DNA of 13,214 bases from Rhizobiaceae bacterium (GCA_020696915.1 JAJFMR010000043.1:1-13214); one strand, 5' to 3'. Shown: positions 1 to 6,667, numbered from the stretch's first letter. Numbers and translations are program-made. The notes: generated by a model from the letters alone, not told the origin.

Positions 1-338
1 GCGACCGGAATTCCGGCCGCCCTGGCGACCTTCTTCGCCTGCTCCTTGTGCATCGCCAGCGCCGACGCAAGAACGCCCGAATGTGTATAAGGGATCGCCA
101 GGTACTCCAGAATGCCCTGTATGGTCCCGTCTTCGCCGAATGGTCCGTGCAGGGCGTTGAAGGCTACGTCAGGCTCGAGCCCGGCCAGCACGGCGCCGAT
201 GTCGCGGCCGACGTCGACGCGGGTGACGTGGTAGCCTTCGGCTTCGAGCGCGTCGGAGCAGGCATTGCCGGAAGAAAGCGACACCGGGCGCTCGGAGGAG
301 AACCCACCCATAAGGACCGCCACATGCTTGCTTCCCAT
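1..338 (-). CDS. ddl: D-alanine--D-alanine ligase, N-terminal part (runs off the left edge)
   Basis: The ligase joins two D-alanines using ATP in the cytoplasm, supplying the dipeptide that MurF adds to the peptidoglycan precursor. The 112 visible residues show the family's N-terminal domain. There is a glycine-rich start with GGFSSERPVSLSSG (residues about 11-24), the NALHGPFGEDGTIQG segment, and IPYTHSGVLASALAMHK, which leads towards the missing ATP-grasp domain. ATG at 338 is chosen because a GAGAGG-like ribosome site lies just upstream and an in-frame TGA occurs seven bases before the start. Full-length family members are about 300-310 aa, so roughly two thirds lie outside the window. No murB or other cell-wall gene lies upstream on the same strand, so this copy does not show the usual murB-ddl order. 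Identification is firm; ddlA versus ddlB cannot be decided here. Confidence 0.95.
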   Translation of the reverse strand, partial: MGSKHVAVLMGGFSSERPVSLSSGNACSDALEAEGYHVTRVDVGRDIGAVLAGLEPDVAFNALHGPFGEDGTIQGILEYLAIPYTHSGVLASALAMHKEQAKKVARAAGIPV

Positions 339-948
339 GCCCTCTCATTCCCTTTGGTCGGCGGGCCCACGACGTGTTTCACTTGAAATGAGCCCGCATC
401 TTCCGGCGGATCGTCCGGAGGGAAAACGTGGCCCACGCCTCGCAACGACTCAAATCAGGAAACCGAGTAACGGCAAAGAATCAGAACCTTGATTCTCTGG
501 CAAGACCCGGAGATTCGAAGCGATTCACTTTCTCGCATTTATTGGCAAGGAAGCATCACCGGCGGCTCGATGCCATTGGGCAGCCGCGGAGCAGAAGCGT
601 GGTGGAGCACAATTGGACCGGCAACCGGCCGACACTCTGGCAAGCAGCGCTCGCCGCGTCCACAGGCTCGAGCGCAGCCGGCCCCGCGTCGTGGGGACGC
701 CTGTTGCCCGACGCGGGACGGCGGCGCCACCAGTTCGCTGCGGGGTAAAGGGATCATGCGCGGCGGCGGCGCCACCAGCCGCTCATGCGACCTGCCGCCC
801 ATTGCTCCACCGACCGCATCTGTGGTTTGGATGCCCGCTTGTGCGATGCCGCGAAAGCCAGGACAACAGGGTGTTCGAACGAAAGCCGCCAGGCGAAAGA
901 GTACCGGGCAAACCTCGCAGAGCGGGCGCCGCCCTGGAGCCTTTCTTC
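339..948. other. Intergenic region between ddl and the XRE regulator, no convincing gene
   Basis: About 610 bases between two divergent genes. Open frames exist on both strands, but their codon choice is poor for this genome (AGA, CGA, GTA, CCA) and their translations are rich in Arg, Pro and Ala with no recognisable domain. Visible structure: a palindrome TTTCA-CT-TGAAA at 377-388, an inverted repeat at 477-496, and a 14-base direct repeat GGCGGCGCCACCAG at 720-733 and 765-778. It presumably holds the promoters of ddl and of the regulator, but no good -35/-10 pair stands out. A decayed gene cannot be excluded. Confidence 0.6.
477..496. repeat. Inverted repeat, 7-bp arms
   Basis: AGAATCA (477-483) and TGATTCT (490-496) are perfect arms around a 6-base loop. 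There is no T-tract after either arm, so it does not look like an intrinsic terminator. It could be a protein site or chance. Confidence 0.35.
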
Positions 949-1860
949 GTGGCGGGTTCCGGCGCGGCGCTTCCGATCCGGCTGAGCGACATCGGAGCGC
1001 GATTGCGCGCCTTCCGGATGGGACGAGGCCTTAGTCCCGAAGCGGCCGCGGAGAGGCTCGGCATTTCGCGCGCCGCTCTCTACCGGGCCGAGAAAGGCCA
1101 GATATCCAAGATCGATACGCTGACCCGGATTTCGGAGGTTCTCGACGTCTCGCTTGCCAGTCTTCTCGGGGTCGGCGTCGAATACGTCGACACGGCCGTC
1201 GGCTTCTTCGAACGGATGCGCCAGCTCGAAAAAGAGTCGGAGCAGGTCATAGGCCTGTTCGGCCCCGTCTCCTATCTCCTCACCTCGGACGCCTACGACC
1301 AGATGCTGATCGAGGTCCTGCTCGATCTCGTGCCCTCCGATCCGGAGCAGGCCGCGGACGCGCAGCGTTCCCTGACGGCACTGATGGACATACTGCGTGA
1401 GCGCAAGACGCAGTTCCGGAGCCGGCAGAACCTCATCGTCAGCCTCATCTCTTCCTCCGACATCGAACGCTTCCTGCTGCACGGCGCGCTCGGACGGCAT
1501 GACCTCCCGGAGGCAGTGATCGCCGACCGCCGCAGGAAGGCGCGAAGCGAGGTCGAGCACATAGAAGCGATGCTGCGCCGCCCACCGACCGGCGTCCAGA
1601 TCGGCATCGTGCTGGATTCCACCCCTGCCACCACCTTCCAGATCTTTCGGCAGCCTGACCGGTCCGTGCTCGCCATCAGTCCATTCCGCCTCGGCGAGCA
1701 GCCGAACGTCAGCCTAGGCGTCGCCCTCATCACCTCGGCGCCGGAACCGATGCTGCTTCACGAGAGGATCGCGCAGCGCCTCTGGGACGGAGCACTGAAG
1801 TCGGTGGAGGCGGCCGACCACCTCGGCGTACTCATTGCTCGCTACGCGATCGACGCATAG
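949..1860 (+). CDS. XRE-family HTH transcriptional regulator, likely regulator of the downstream operon
   Basis: This is a predicted DNA-binding regulator of 303 aa from GTG 949. Residues about 16-73 form a Cro/C1-type helix-turn-helix (RLRAFRMGRGLSPEAAAERL, then GISRAALYRAEKG, then the LASLLG end helix). The remaining ~225 residues contain FFERMRQLE, ISSSDIERFLLHGALGR and IFRQPDRSVLAISPFRLGEQ and look like an effector or oligomerisation region. I recognise the overall architecture from alphaproteobacterial regulators but know of no named member. GTG 949 is preferred over the in-frame GTG 871 (AGGA seven bases upstream), because codons between them are atypical and homologues begin about a dozen residues before the HTH. 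The frame stays open back to 613, but that extension looks non-coding. The gene lies 117 bp upstream of dctP in the same direction, with a palindromic operator candidate between them. It probably senses the imported substrate or a pathway intermediate. Confidence 0.85.
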   Translation: MAGSGAALPIRLSDIGARLRAFRMGRGLSPEAAAERLGISRAALYRAEKGQISKIDTLTRISEVLDVSLASLLGVGVEYVDTAVGFFERMRQLEKESEQVIGLFGPVSYLLTSDAYDQMLIEVLLDLVPSDPEQAADAQRSLTALMDILRERKTQFRSRQNLIVSLISSSDIERFLLHGALGRHDLPEAVIADRRRKARSEVEHIEAMLRRPPTGVQIGIVLDSTPATTFQIFRQPDRSVLAISPFRLGEQPNVSLGVALITSAPEPMLLHERIAQRLWDGALKSVEAADHLGVLIARYAIDA

Positions 1861-1892
1861 GCGAACGGACTGCACCCCGCGTCCCCACCTTG

Positions 1893-1906
1893 TCTCAATT
1901 TTGAGA
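1893..1906. promoter_or_regulatory. Palindromic operator candidate upstream of dctP
   Basis: TCTCAA-TT-TTGAGA is a perfect 14-bp palindrome, A+T-rich compared with its surroundings. It ends six bases before a TTGACA -35 element. Its size and symmetry suit a dimeric HTH protein such as the XRE regulator encoded directly upstream. Lying just upstream of -35, it could serve an activator or a repressor. No T-tract follows, so it is not a terminator. That the neighbouring regulator binds here is inference. Confidence 0.6.
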
Positions 1907-1912
1907 TTTCAC

Positions 1913-1942
1913 TTGACATGCGTTTGCCCAGCCGGTTCTGAT
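1913..1942 (+). promoter_or_regulatory. Sigma70-like promoter for the TRAP/pyrimidine operon
   Basis: A consensus TTGACA (1913-1918) is followed after 18 bases by TCTGAT (1937-1942), four of six matches to TATAAT. This leaves a short leader before the dctP ATG at 1978. The adjacent 14-bp palindrome supports a regulated promoter. The weak -10 suggests it may need activation. Confidence 0.5.
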
Positions 1943-1977
1943 CGTCTTTCCAATTCCGGAAATGGGCTAGGTGTCAC

Positions 1978-2994
1978 ATGGCATACAAACGCATACGCAT
2001 TCTCGGTCTGGCCGTCGCTGCGGCATGTCTCGCGGGTTTGGCCCATGCGCAGGAGTTCAAGGCACGCATCGGCCATCTGGAATCGCCGCAGCAGCCACGC
2101 CATCAGGGCCTGCAGATGGTGGCCGATCTGGTCAAAGAGCGCACCAAGGGCGCCGTCGAGTTCCAGCTCTTCCCGGCCGGCCAACTGGGCCAGGGCCGCG
2201 AGATGAACGAGGGCGTGCAGCTCGGCGTCATCGAGGGGACGGTTTCGCCGGCGGCGTTCCTCGCTCCGTTCAATCCGGCCGTGACGATTCTCGACGTGCC
2301 CTTCATCTACCCCGCCGACCTCGGCAAGGCGGCCGAGCTCCGCAATGGCGCCTTCGGCGACGCCGTGCTGGCCAGTTTCGAGCCGCTCGGCTTCAAGGCC
2401 GTCGCCATCTGGCCGAACGGCCGCAAGAGCTTCACCTCCAACAAGCCACTGGGCGATCTCAAGGCGTTCGAGGGCCAGCGGTTCCGGGTCATGGACTCGC
2501 AGGTTCTGATCGAGCAGTTCAACTCGGTCGGCGCGTCGGCCGTCGCCCTGCCGTTCGGCGAACTCTATACTGCGCTGCAAACCGGGGTCGTCGACGGCCA
2601 GGAGAATGCGCTCGATACAATCGCCACGATGAAATACAACGAGGTGCAGGACCATCTGCTGGTGTCGGGCCATGGCGCCAACGAGGACGTAGTGCTGTTC
2701 AACCCCGCCTGGTGGAATTCGCTGAAGCCGGAATACCAGACTGTCATCGTCGAGGCTTTCGAGGAGGTTCGCCCGAAGGTCGAGGAGATCAAGGAAGCCT
2801 CCCAGAAGAAGGCGCTGCAGACGCTGACGGAGGCTGGCATGAACGTCCGCGAGCTGACCGACGAGGAGCGTGCCGCAATGCGCAAGGTGATGTATCCGGC
2901 CGCCCGGACCGTTTACCTGAAGCAGGCCGGCGACGCCGGCCAGAAGATCATCGACGCTTACGAGGCGCAGTACGCGACCGTCGTCGGCCAGTAA
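1978..2994 (+). CDS. dctP: TRAP transporter periplasmic solute-binding protein (DctP family)
   Basis: The protein binds a carboxylate solute in the periplasm and delivers it to the DctQM membrane pair. Its 338 aa match the family's usual length. Residues 1-24 form a Sec signal peptide: basic KRIR, a hydrophobic core, and AHA before Q25. Family marks include FPAGQLGQGREMNE (about 65-78), the VPFIY segment (107-111), Arg170 in GQRFRV (the usual carboxylate-clamping arginine), and ALPFGELYTALQTGVVDGQE (190-209). ATG 1978 is set by the signal peptide; the only ribosome-site candidate, AGGTG four bases upstream, is weak and close. It is the first gene of the cluster and is followed by a strong terminator, then dctQ. 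Neighbouring dihydroorotase and dihydroorotate dehydrogenase genes point to orotate or a related acid as ligand. The family also binds dicarboxylates, sialic acids and keto acids, so the ligand is inferred. Confidence 0.93.
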   Translation: MAYKRIRILGLAVAAACLAGLAHAQEFKARIGHLESPQQPRHQGLQMVADLVKERTKGAVEFQLFPAGQLGQGREMNEGVQLGVIEGTVSPAAFLAPFNPAVTILDVPFIYPADLGKAAELRNGAFGDAVLASFEPLGFKAVAIWPNGRKSFTSNKPLGDLKAFEGQRFRVMDSQVLIEQFNSVGASAVALPFGELYTALQTGVVDGQENALDTIATMKYNEVQDHLLVSGHGANEDVVLFNPAWWNSLKPEYQTVIVEAFEEVRPKVEEIKEASQKKALQTLTEAGMNVRELTDEERAAMRKVMYPAARTVYLKQAGDAGQKIIDAYEAQYATVVGQ

Positions 2995-3016
2995 CGACGG
3001 GTCCGCGACCTTTGCT

Positions 3017-3046
3017 CGCCGGACTTCGGTCCGGCGTTTTTCTTTT
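3017..3046 (+). terminator. Intrinsic terminator between dctP and dctQ
   Basis: CGCCGGAC (3017-3024) and GTCCGGCG (3029-3036) make a perfect 8-bp G+C-rich stem capped by a TTCG tetraloop, followed by TTTTTCTTTT (3037-3046). It lies between the dctP stop (2994) and the dctQ start (3064). It could partly terminate transcription so that the binding protein is made in excess over the membrane subunits and enzymes, and it could protect the 3' end of a dctP-only mRNA. No obvious new promoter is seen before dctQ, so read-through is expected. Confidence 0.85.
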
Positions 3047-3063
3047 CCCCAGGGAGGCGCAAG

Positions 3064-3576
3064 GTGAGGCAAGCGCTGCAGATGCTGTCCCGGCTGGAGG
3101 AGATTCTGCTGGCGATCGTCATGATCGCCATGGTCGTCCTTTTCAGCGGCTCCGTTCTGGTGCGGGAAATCTCGACCGAGCTTGCCCGGCGCACCGAATG
3201 GGTCGACGAGGCGACGCGGTACCTGATGGTCTGGATGGTGTTCCTGGGGCTCGGCCTGGCGCTGGCCCGAGGCAAGCACATCGCCATGACCTCCTACCTC
3301 GATCGTTTCCCCGATCGCGCCCGGCGAATGGTGCGAAGGGCGATCGATCTCGTCGGGCTGCTTTTCAGCCTCTACATCGTGTGGTTCGGCGTGGACATCA
3401 CGCGGCTCGTTCTCGCCTCCGGCCAGACGAGCCCGACGCTCGGCGTGAGCAACGCCATTCTGTACCTGTCGCTGCCGGTGGGCTTCGCTCTGCTATCCGC
3501 GCGCTACGGCGCCGGCCTGCTCGGCGTCGGCGACCGATGGTCGGCGAACGACGGCGCCGCGGGCGCCGGCCATTGA
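3064..3576 (+). CDS. dctQ: TRAP transporter small permease subunit (DctQ family)
   Basis: This inner-membrane protein of 170 aa, with four predicted helices, pairs with DctM. Hydrophobic segments lie at about 15-35, 57-76 (YLMVWMVFLGLGLALARG), 101-121 (VGLLFSLYIVWFGVDI) and 132-152. The WVDEATRYLMVW...ARGKHIAM block after the first helix is characteristic of DctQ. GTG 3064 has an excellent AGGGAGG site six bases upstream. The gene follows the dctP terminator directly, and its stop is four bases from the dctM start, so the two membrane subunits are probably translationally coupled. The C-terminal tail (WSANDGAAGAGH) is hydrophilic and unremarkable. Confidence 0.92.
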   Translation: MRQALQMLSRLEEILLAIVMIAMVVLFSGSVLVREISTELARRTEWVDEATRYLMVWMVFLGLGLALARGKHIAMTSYLDRFPDRARRMVRRAIDLVGLLFSLYIVWFGVDITRLVLASGQTSPTLGVSNAILYLSLPVGFALLSARYGAGLLGVGDRWSANDGAAGAGH

Positions 3577-3580
3577 AGCC

Positions 3581-4864
3581 ATGATCGTCCTTGGCATCTT
3601 CCTCTTCGCGGTCGCGCTGCTGTTCCTCGGCTTCGAAATGTTTCTCGTGCTCGGCCTGCCCGGACTCATGGTCAAGGAGATCTATTTCGGGGGCCTGCCG
3701 GAGATCGTCGTCGGGCAGAAGATCGTCGGCGGAATCAATCATTCCACGCTGCTCGCCATTCCCTTCTTCATCCTTGCCGCGGAGATCATGGCAAGCGGCC
3801 GGATCGCCCGCGACCTGACCAATCTGGTGAAGGCATTCCTCGGCCACAGGGCCGGCGGCATCGGCCACACCACGGTCGCCGCATGCGCGGCCTTCGGCTC
3901 GGTGTCCGGGTCAGCGCCCGCCACGGTGGCCGCGCTCGGCCGCATCATGTACCCGGAGCTCATTGCCGCGGGATACCGCGAGCGCTTCGCGCTCGGGCTG
4001 ATCGTCGCCTCGGCCGAGACCGCTCTGCTGATCCCGCCCTCGATCACGCTGATCATCTACGGCTGGCTGACCGGGACTTCCATCACCGGCCTCTTCGCCG
4101 GCGGTCTCGTCATCGGCATCTTCCTGGCGCTCGCCTTTTCCGTCTATGTCGTCATCGACAGCATCCGTTCCGGCCGCACCGGCAGTGCGCCGCTCCCCTG
4201 GGGGGAGCGGATACGCACGCTGGGCTCCGCCGGCTGGGCGCTGGGACTTCCGCTGATCATCCTCGGCGGCATCTATGGCGGCGTTTTCACGCCGACCGAA
4301 GCTGCCGCGGTCAGCGTGGTCTACGCAGTTTTCGTCGAGGCACTCGTCTACCGGGAGCTGGCGGTGGCGAAGCTGTTTCGCATCGCCGCCGACGCCGCCC
4401 TCACCAACTCGGTGATCTTCATTCTGCTCGGCATGGGCAGCCTGGTCTCCTACTTCATCACCCTCGCCCAGTTCCCGGCGATGGTCATCGGCTTCATGGA
4501 GGCGATCGAGGCCAACTGGATCGTGTTCCTGCTGGTGGTCAACGTGCTTTTCCTGATCGCAGGCATGTTCATCGATCCGAACTCGGCGCTGCTCGTCCTG
4601 GTGCCGGCGCTCTTCCCGGTCGCCATGGCCTTCGGCATCGACCCGATACATTTCGGCCTGATCGTCTGCCTCAACATATGCATCGGGATGATCACGCCAC
4701 CGTTCGGGCTCGACATCTTCGTTGCCTCCTCGACACTGAACAAGCCGGTCGCAACCATCATCGGCGGCGTGTGGCCGTTCATCGTCATAAACATCCTGAC
4801 GCTGCTGGTCGTCACCTACGTGCCGCAGCTGTCGACCTTCCTGCCGAAACTGATCCTCGGCTGA
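3581..4864 (+). CDS. dctM: TRAP transporter large permease subunit (DctM family)
   Basis: This is the 427-aa polytopic inner-membrane subunit that carries the solute, normally driven by a sodium gradient. It is hydrophobic throughout with about a dozen membrane segments. DctM marks include FGSVSGSAPATVAALGRIMY with PELIAAGY after it, LIPPSITLIIYGWLTG, LGGIYGGVFTPTEAAAVSV, and near the C-terminus GMFIDPNSALLVLVPALFP and GMITPPFGLDIFVAS. Length is normal. It starts four bases after dctQ with only a weak GAAG site, suggesting coupling. The coding sequence contains a perfect 9-bp inverted repeat at 4190-4210, in a cytoplasmic-loop segment (APLPWGERI). pyrK follows within 26 bases, which ties transport to the pyrimidine enzymes. 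Confidence 0.94.
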   Translation: MIVLGIFLFAVALLFLGFEMFLVLGLPGLMVKEIYFGGLPEIVVGQKIVGGINHSTLLAIPFFILAAEIMASGRIARDLTNLVKAFLGHRAGGIGHTTVAACAAFGSVSGSAPATVAALGRIMYPELIAAGYRERFALGLIVASAETALLIPPSITLIIYGWLTGTSITGLFAGGLVIGIFLALAFSVYVVIDSIRSGRTGSAPLPWGERIRTLGSAGWALGLPLIILGGIYGGVFTPTEAAAVSVVYAVFVEALVYRELAVAKLFRIAADAALTNSVIFILLGMGSLVSYFITLAQFPAMVIGFMEAIEANWIVFLLVVNVLFLIAGMFIDPNSALLVLVPALFPVAMAFGIDPIHFGLIVCLNICIGMITPPFGLDIFVASSTLNKPVATIIGGVWPFIVINILTLLVVTYVPQLSTFLPKLILG

Positions 4865-4889
4865 TACGAGAAGAGAATTGGCTCCAGCC

Positions 4890-5732
4890 ATGATCGAGGC
4901 CGCAGTCCCGACCCAGTCCGCCACCCCCGACCGAATGCCGGCGACGGAGTTCGACGCCGAAGTCCTCTGCAACGACCCGGTCAACGAAGAGTACAATCTG
5001 ATGGCGGTCTCCGTCCCGGAGCGGGCGACCGGCGCGGTGCCCGGTCAGTTCTTCCACCTCCTGTGCCCGCAGAAGGACGCGCTGCAGCCCTTCTTCCGGC
5101 GCCCCATGAGCGTCTACCGGATCGAGCCCGAAGCACGCCGCCTGTCGTTCCTCTACAAGGTCACCGGCACCGGCACCCGCGCCATGGCGGCTATGAAGGC
5201 CGGCGAGACGTTCAACATGCTGGGGCCGCTGGGCATCGGTTTCTCGCTGCCTGCGGACGCCGCGCCGATCGTCGTGCTGGCGCGCGGCGTGGGCCTTGCC
5301 ACCATGGCGCCGCTAATTCCCTTCGCGCGCAGCCGGGGCCACCGCGTTACGGCGATCCTCAGCGCCCGCACGCCCGATCTTCTGATGTCGGTGGACGAGA
5401 TGCGCCGCGACGGCGCCGACGTGCTGACGGTGACGGACCTGCAGGGCACGTCCGACGTGGAGATCGTCGAAGACATGCTGCACATGCTCTACGGCAAGCT
5501 GAGGCTCGGCGGCGTATATGTCTGCGGGTCCAACCGGCTGATGCTCGCGGCGCAACGCGTCGCGCGCCGGCTCGACCTGTTCGGCGAGGTGGCGCTGGAA
5601 CAGCAGATGGCCTGCGGCCTCGGCATGTGCTTTTGCTGCGTGCGCCCGTTCCGGGAAGACGATGGAGTCGTGCACCGCCGCGTCTGCCGCGAAGGTCCGG
5701 TGTTTCCGCTGCTGGAGGCGATGCAATGGTAG
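4890..5732 (+). CDS. pyrK: Dihydroorotate dehydrogenase (class 1B) electron-transfer subunit, PyrK-like flavoprotein
   Basis: The subunit carries electrons between NAD(H) and the PyrD FMN through FAD and a [2Fe-2S] cluster. It has 280 aa from ATG 4890. A TTG four codons earlier (4878) is an alternative, since GAGAAG lies just before it. Domains: a beta-barrel FAD domain with RRPMSVYR (70-77) and GTGTRAM (93-99), the GPLGIGF turn (112-118), a nucleotide-binding domain starting near 126, and a C-terminal cluster motif with Cys242, Cys247, Cys250 and Cys266 (C-x4-C-x2-C...C), plus an extra Cys249. Oddity: the nucleotide loop reads ARGVGLATMAPL (131-142), where firmicute PyrK proteins have a GGGIG-type loop. 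It overlaps pyrD by seven bases, the same K-D order as in Bacillus. The acceptor is probably NAD+, but the altered loop leaves this open. Confidence 0.88.
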   Translation: MIEAAVPTQSATPDRMPATEFDAEVLCNDPVNEEYNLMAVSVPERATGAVPGQFFHLLCPQKDALQPFFRRPMSVYRIEPEARRLSFLYKVTGTGTRAMAAMKAGETFNMLGPLGIGFSLPADAAPIVVLARGVGLATMAPLIPFARSRGHRVTAILSARTPDLLMSVDEMRRDGADVLTVTDLQGTSDVEIVEDMLHMLYGKLRLGGVYVCGSNRLMLAAQRVARRLDLFGEVALEQQMACGLGMCFCCVRPFREDDGVVHRRVCREGPVFPLLEAMQW

Positions 5733-6667
5733 ACCTGTCCGTAGACTGCGGCGGTCTTCGTCTCGCCAATCCCGTGATGCCGGCCTCCGGCACTTTTTCC
5801 CACGAGCTTGCCGACATTATCGATTTCGATCGTCTCGGTGCGCTGGTGACCAAGACGATCACGCCGGAAAGGCGGCTCGGCAACCCGACGCCGCGCGTCG
5901 CCGAAGTGTCCGGCGGCATGCTGAACTCGATCGGCATTCCCTCGAAGGGCGCGGCGCAGTTCGTCGCCGAGGTCATCCCGCTTTATGCGGCGTTCACGGC
6001 ACCGCTGATCGTGTCGATCTCAGCGAATACTCCTGACGAGTTCGCCGAACTCTGCCGCAAGGTGACGGTGCCGGGCGTCGCCGCCATCGAGGTCAATATT
6101 TCCTGCCCCAACCTCGAGGATGACGGCCGCGCCTTCGCCATGCGGCCGCACACCACCCTGCAGGTGATGCAGAAGCTGCGGGCGGCCACCGACCTTCCGC
6201 TCTGGGCCAAGCTGACGCCCAACACCGGAGAGATACCCGAGGTGGCGGCAGCCGCCGAGGCGGGGGGCGCCGACGCGCTGGTGGTTGCCAACACGATCCT
6301 GGCGATGAGCGTCGACATCCGCACCCGCCGGCCCACCCTCGGCAAGGTCATGGGCGGACTGTCGGGTCCGGCCGTCAAGCCGATCGTTCTCAGAATGGCC
6401 TACCAGTGCGTGCGTTCGGTCGGCATCCCGGTGATCGGCTGCGGCGGCATCATGACGGCCGAGGACGCGGTGGAATATCTGTTCGTCGGATGCCAGGCTG
6501 TCCAGGTCGGCACCGCGACCTTCCTGCATGCAGGCGCCATGCTCGACGTGATCGACGGGCTGGAGGCGTTCTGCCGCGACGCGGGCATCGAACGCGTTTC
6601 CGAGATCATCGGCACGCTGAGTTCGTCGGCCGAGGATGGCGGCATGGTGTGGGAGGCGATCGCGTGA
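5726..6667 (+). CDS. pyrD: Dihydroorotate dehydrogenase, class 1B-like catalytic subunit
   Basis: A cytosolic FMN enzyme of 313 aa interconverting dihydroorotate and orotate. Visible landmarks: Lys43 in VTKTITP, the GNPTPR...GGMLNSIG substrate loop (52-70), ISANTP (98-103), EVNISCPNLEDDG with Cys127 as the catalytic base typical of class 1 enzymes, KLTPNTGEI, VVANT, GGLSGPAVKPIVLRM, and the FMN-phosphate site IGCGGIMTAEDAVEYLFVG. No N-terminal membrane helix is present, unlike the quinone-linked class 2 enzyme usual for alphaproteobacterial biosynthesis. Start ATG 5726 has GGAGG seven bases upstream inside pyrK. The substrate loop continues IPSKG, where the class 1B enzymes I recall have LQNPG, so a shifted specificity is possible. 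Partnering with PyrK makes it NAD-linked and therefore reversible in principle. Confidence 0.88.
   Translation: MVDLSVDCGGLRLANPVMPASGTFSHELADIIDFDRLGALVTKTITPERRLGNPTPRVAEVSGGMLNSIGIPSKGAAQFVAEVIPLYAAFTAPLIVSISANTPDEFAELCRKVTVPGVAAIEVNISCPNLEDDGRAFAMRPHTTLQVMQKLRAATDLPLWAKLTPNTGEIPEVAAAAEAGGADALVVANTILAMSVDIRTRRPTLGKVMGGLSGPAVKPIVLRMAYQCVRSVGIPVIGCGGIMTAEDAVEYLFVGCQAVQVGTATFLHAGAMLDVIDGLEAFCRDAGIERVSEIIGTLSSSAEDGGMVWEAIA

Noticed and set aside
78..104. ATGTGTATAAGGGATCG on the plus strand, reading MCIRDR, resembles a sequencing-transposon adapter remnant.
   Set aside because: On the minus strand it is a normal in-frame part of Ddl (IPYTHSGV), so it is genuine sequence and not an adapter.
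613..948. N-terminal extension of the XRE regulator frame back to an ATG at 613.
   Set aside because: Codon use and composition are non-coding-like and homologues start shortly before the HTH. GTG 949 is preferred, GTG 871 kept as an alternative.
3112..3130. Inverted repeat GGCGATC-GTCAT-GATCGCC near the dctQ start.
   Set aside because: Lies in coding sequence for the first membrane helix (AIVMIA), has no T-tract, and such repeats are common in G+C-rich codons.
1909..3279. Long minus-strand open frame opposite dctP and dctQ.
   Set aside because: It is an antisense shadow in G+C-rich DNA with no domain; dctP and dctQ on the plus strand are unmistakable.
1971..3584. Long plus-strand frame overlapping dctP and dctQ.
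   Set aside because: Arg/Pro/Gly-rich out-of-frame translation; the true frames give a signal peptide and clear TRAP motifs.
3911..4996. Long minus-strand open frame opposite dctM, rich in Asp, Glu, His and Arg.
   Set aside because: Mirror of membrane-protein codons on the other strand, with no recognisable family.
4890..6667. PyrK/PyrD as a dihydropyrimidine (uracil) dehydrogenase pair.
   Set aside because: PyrD has the DHOD-type SCPN catalytic motif and NSIG loop, not the SCPHGM motif of that family. The neighbour is a dihydroorotase, not a hydantoinase-type dihydropyrimidinase.
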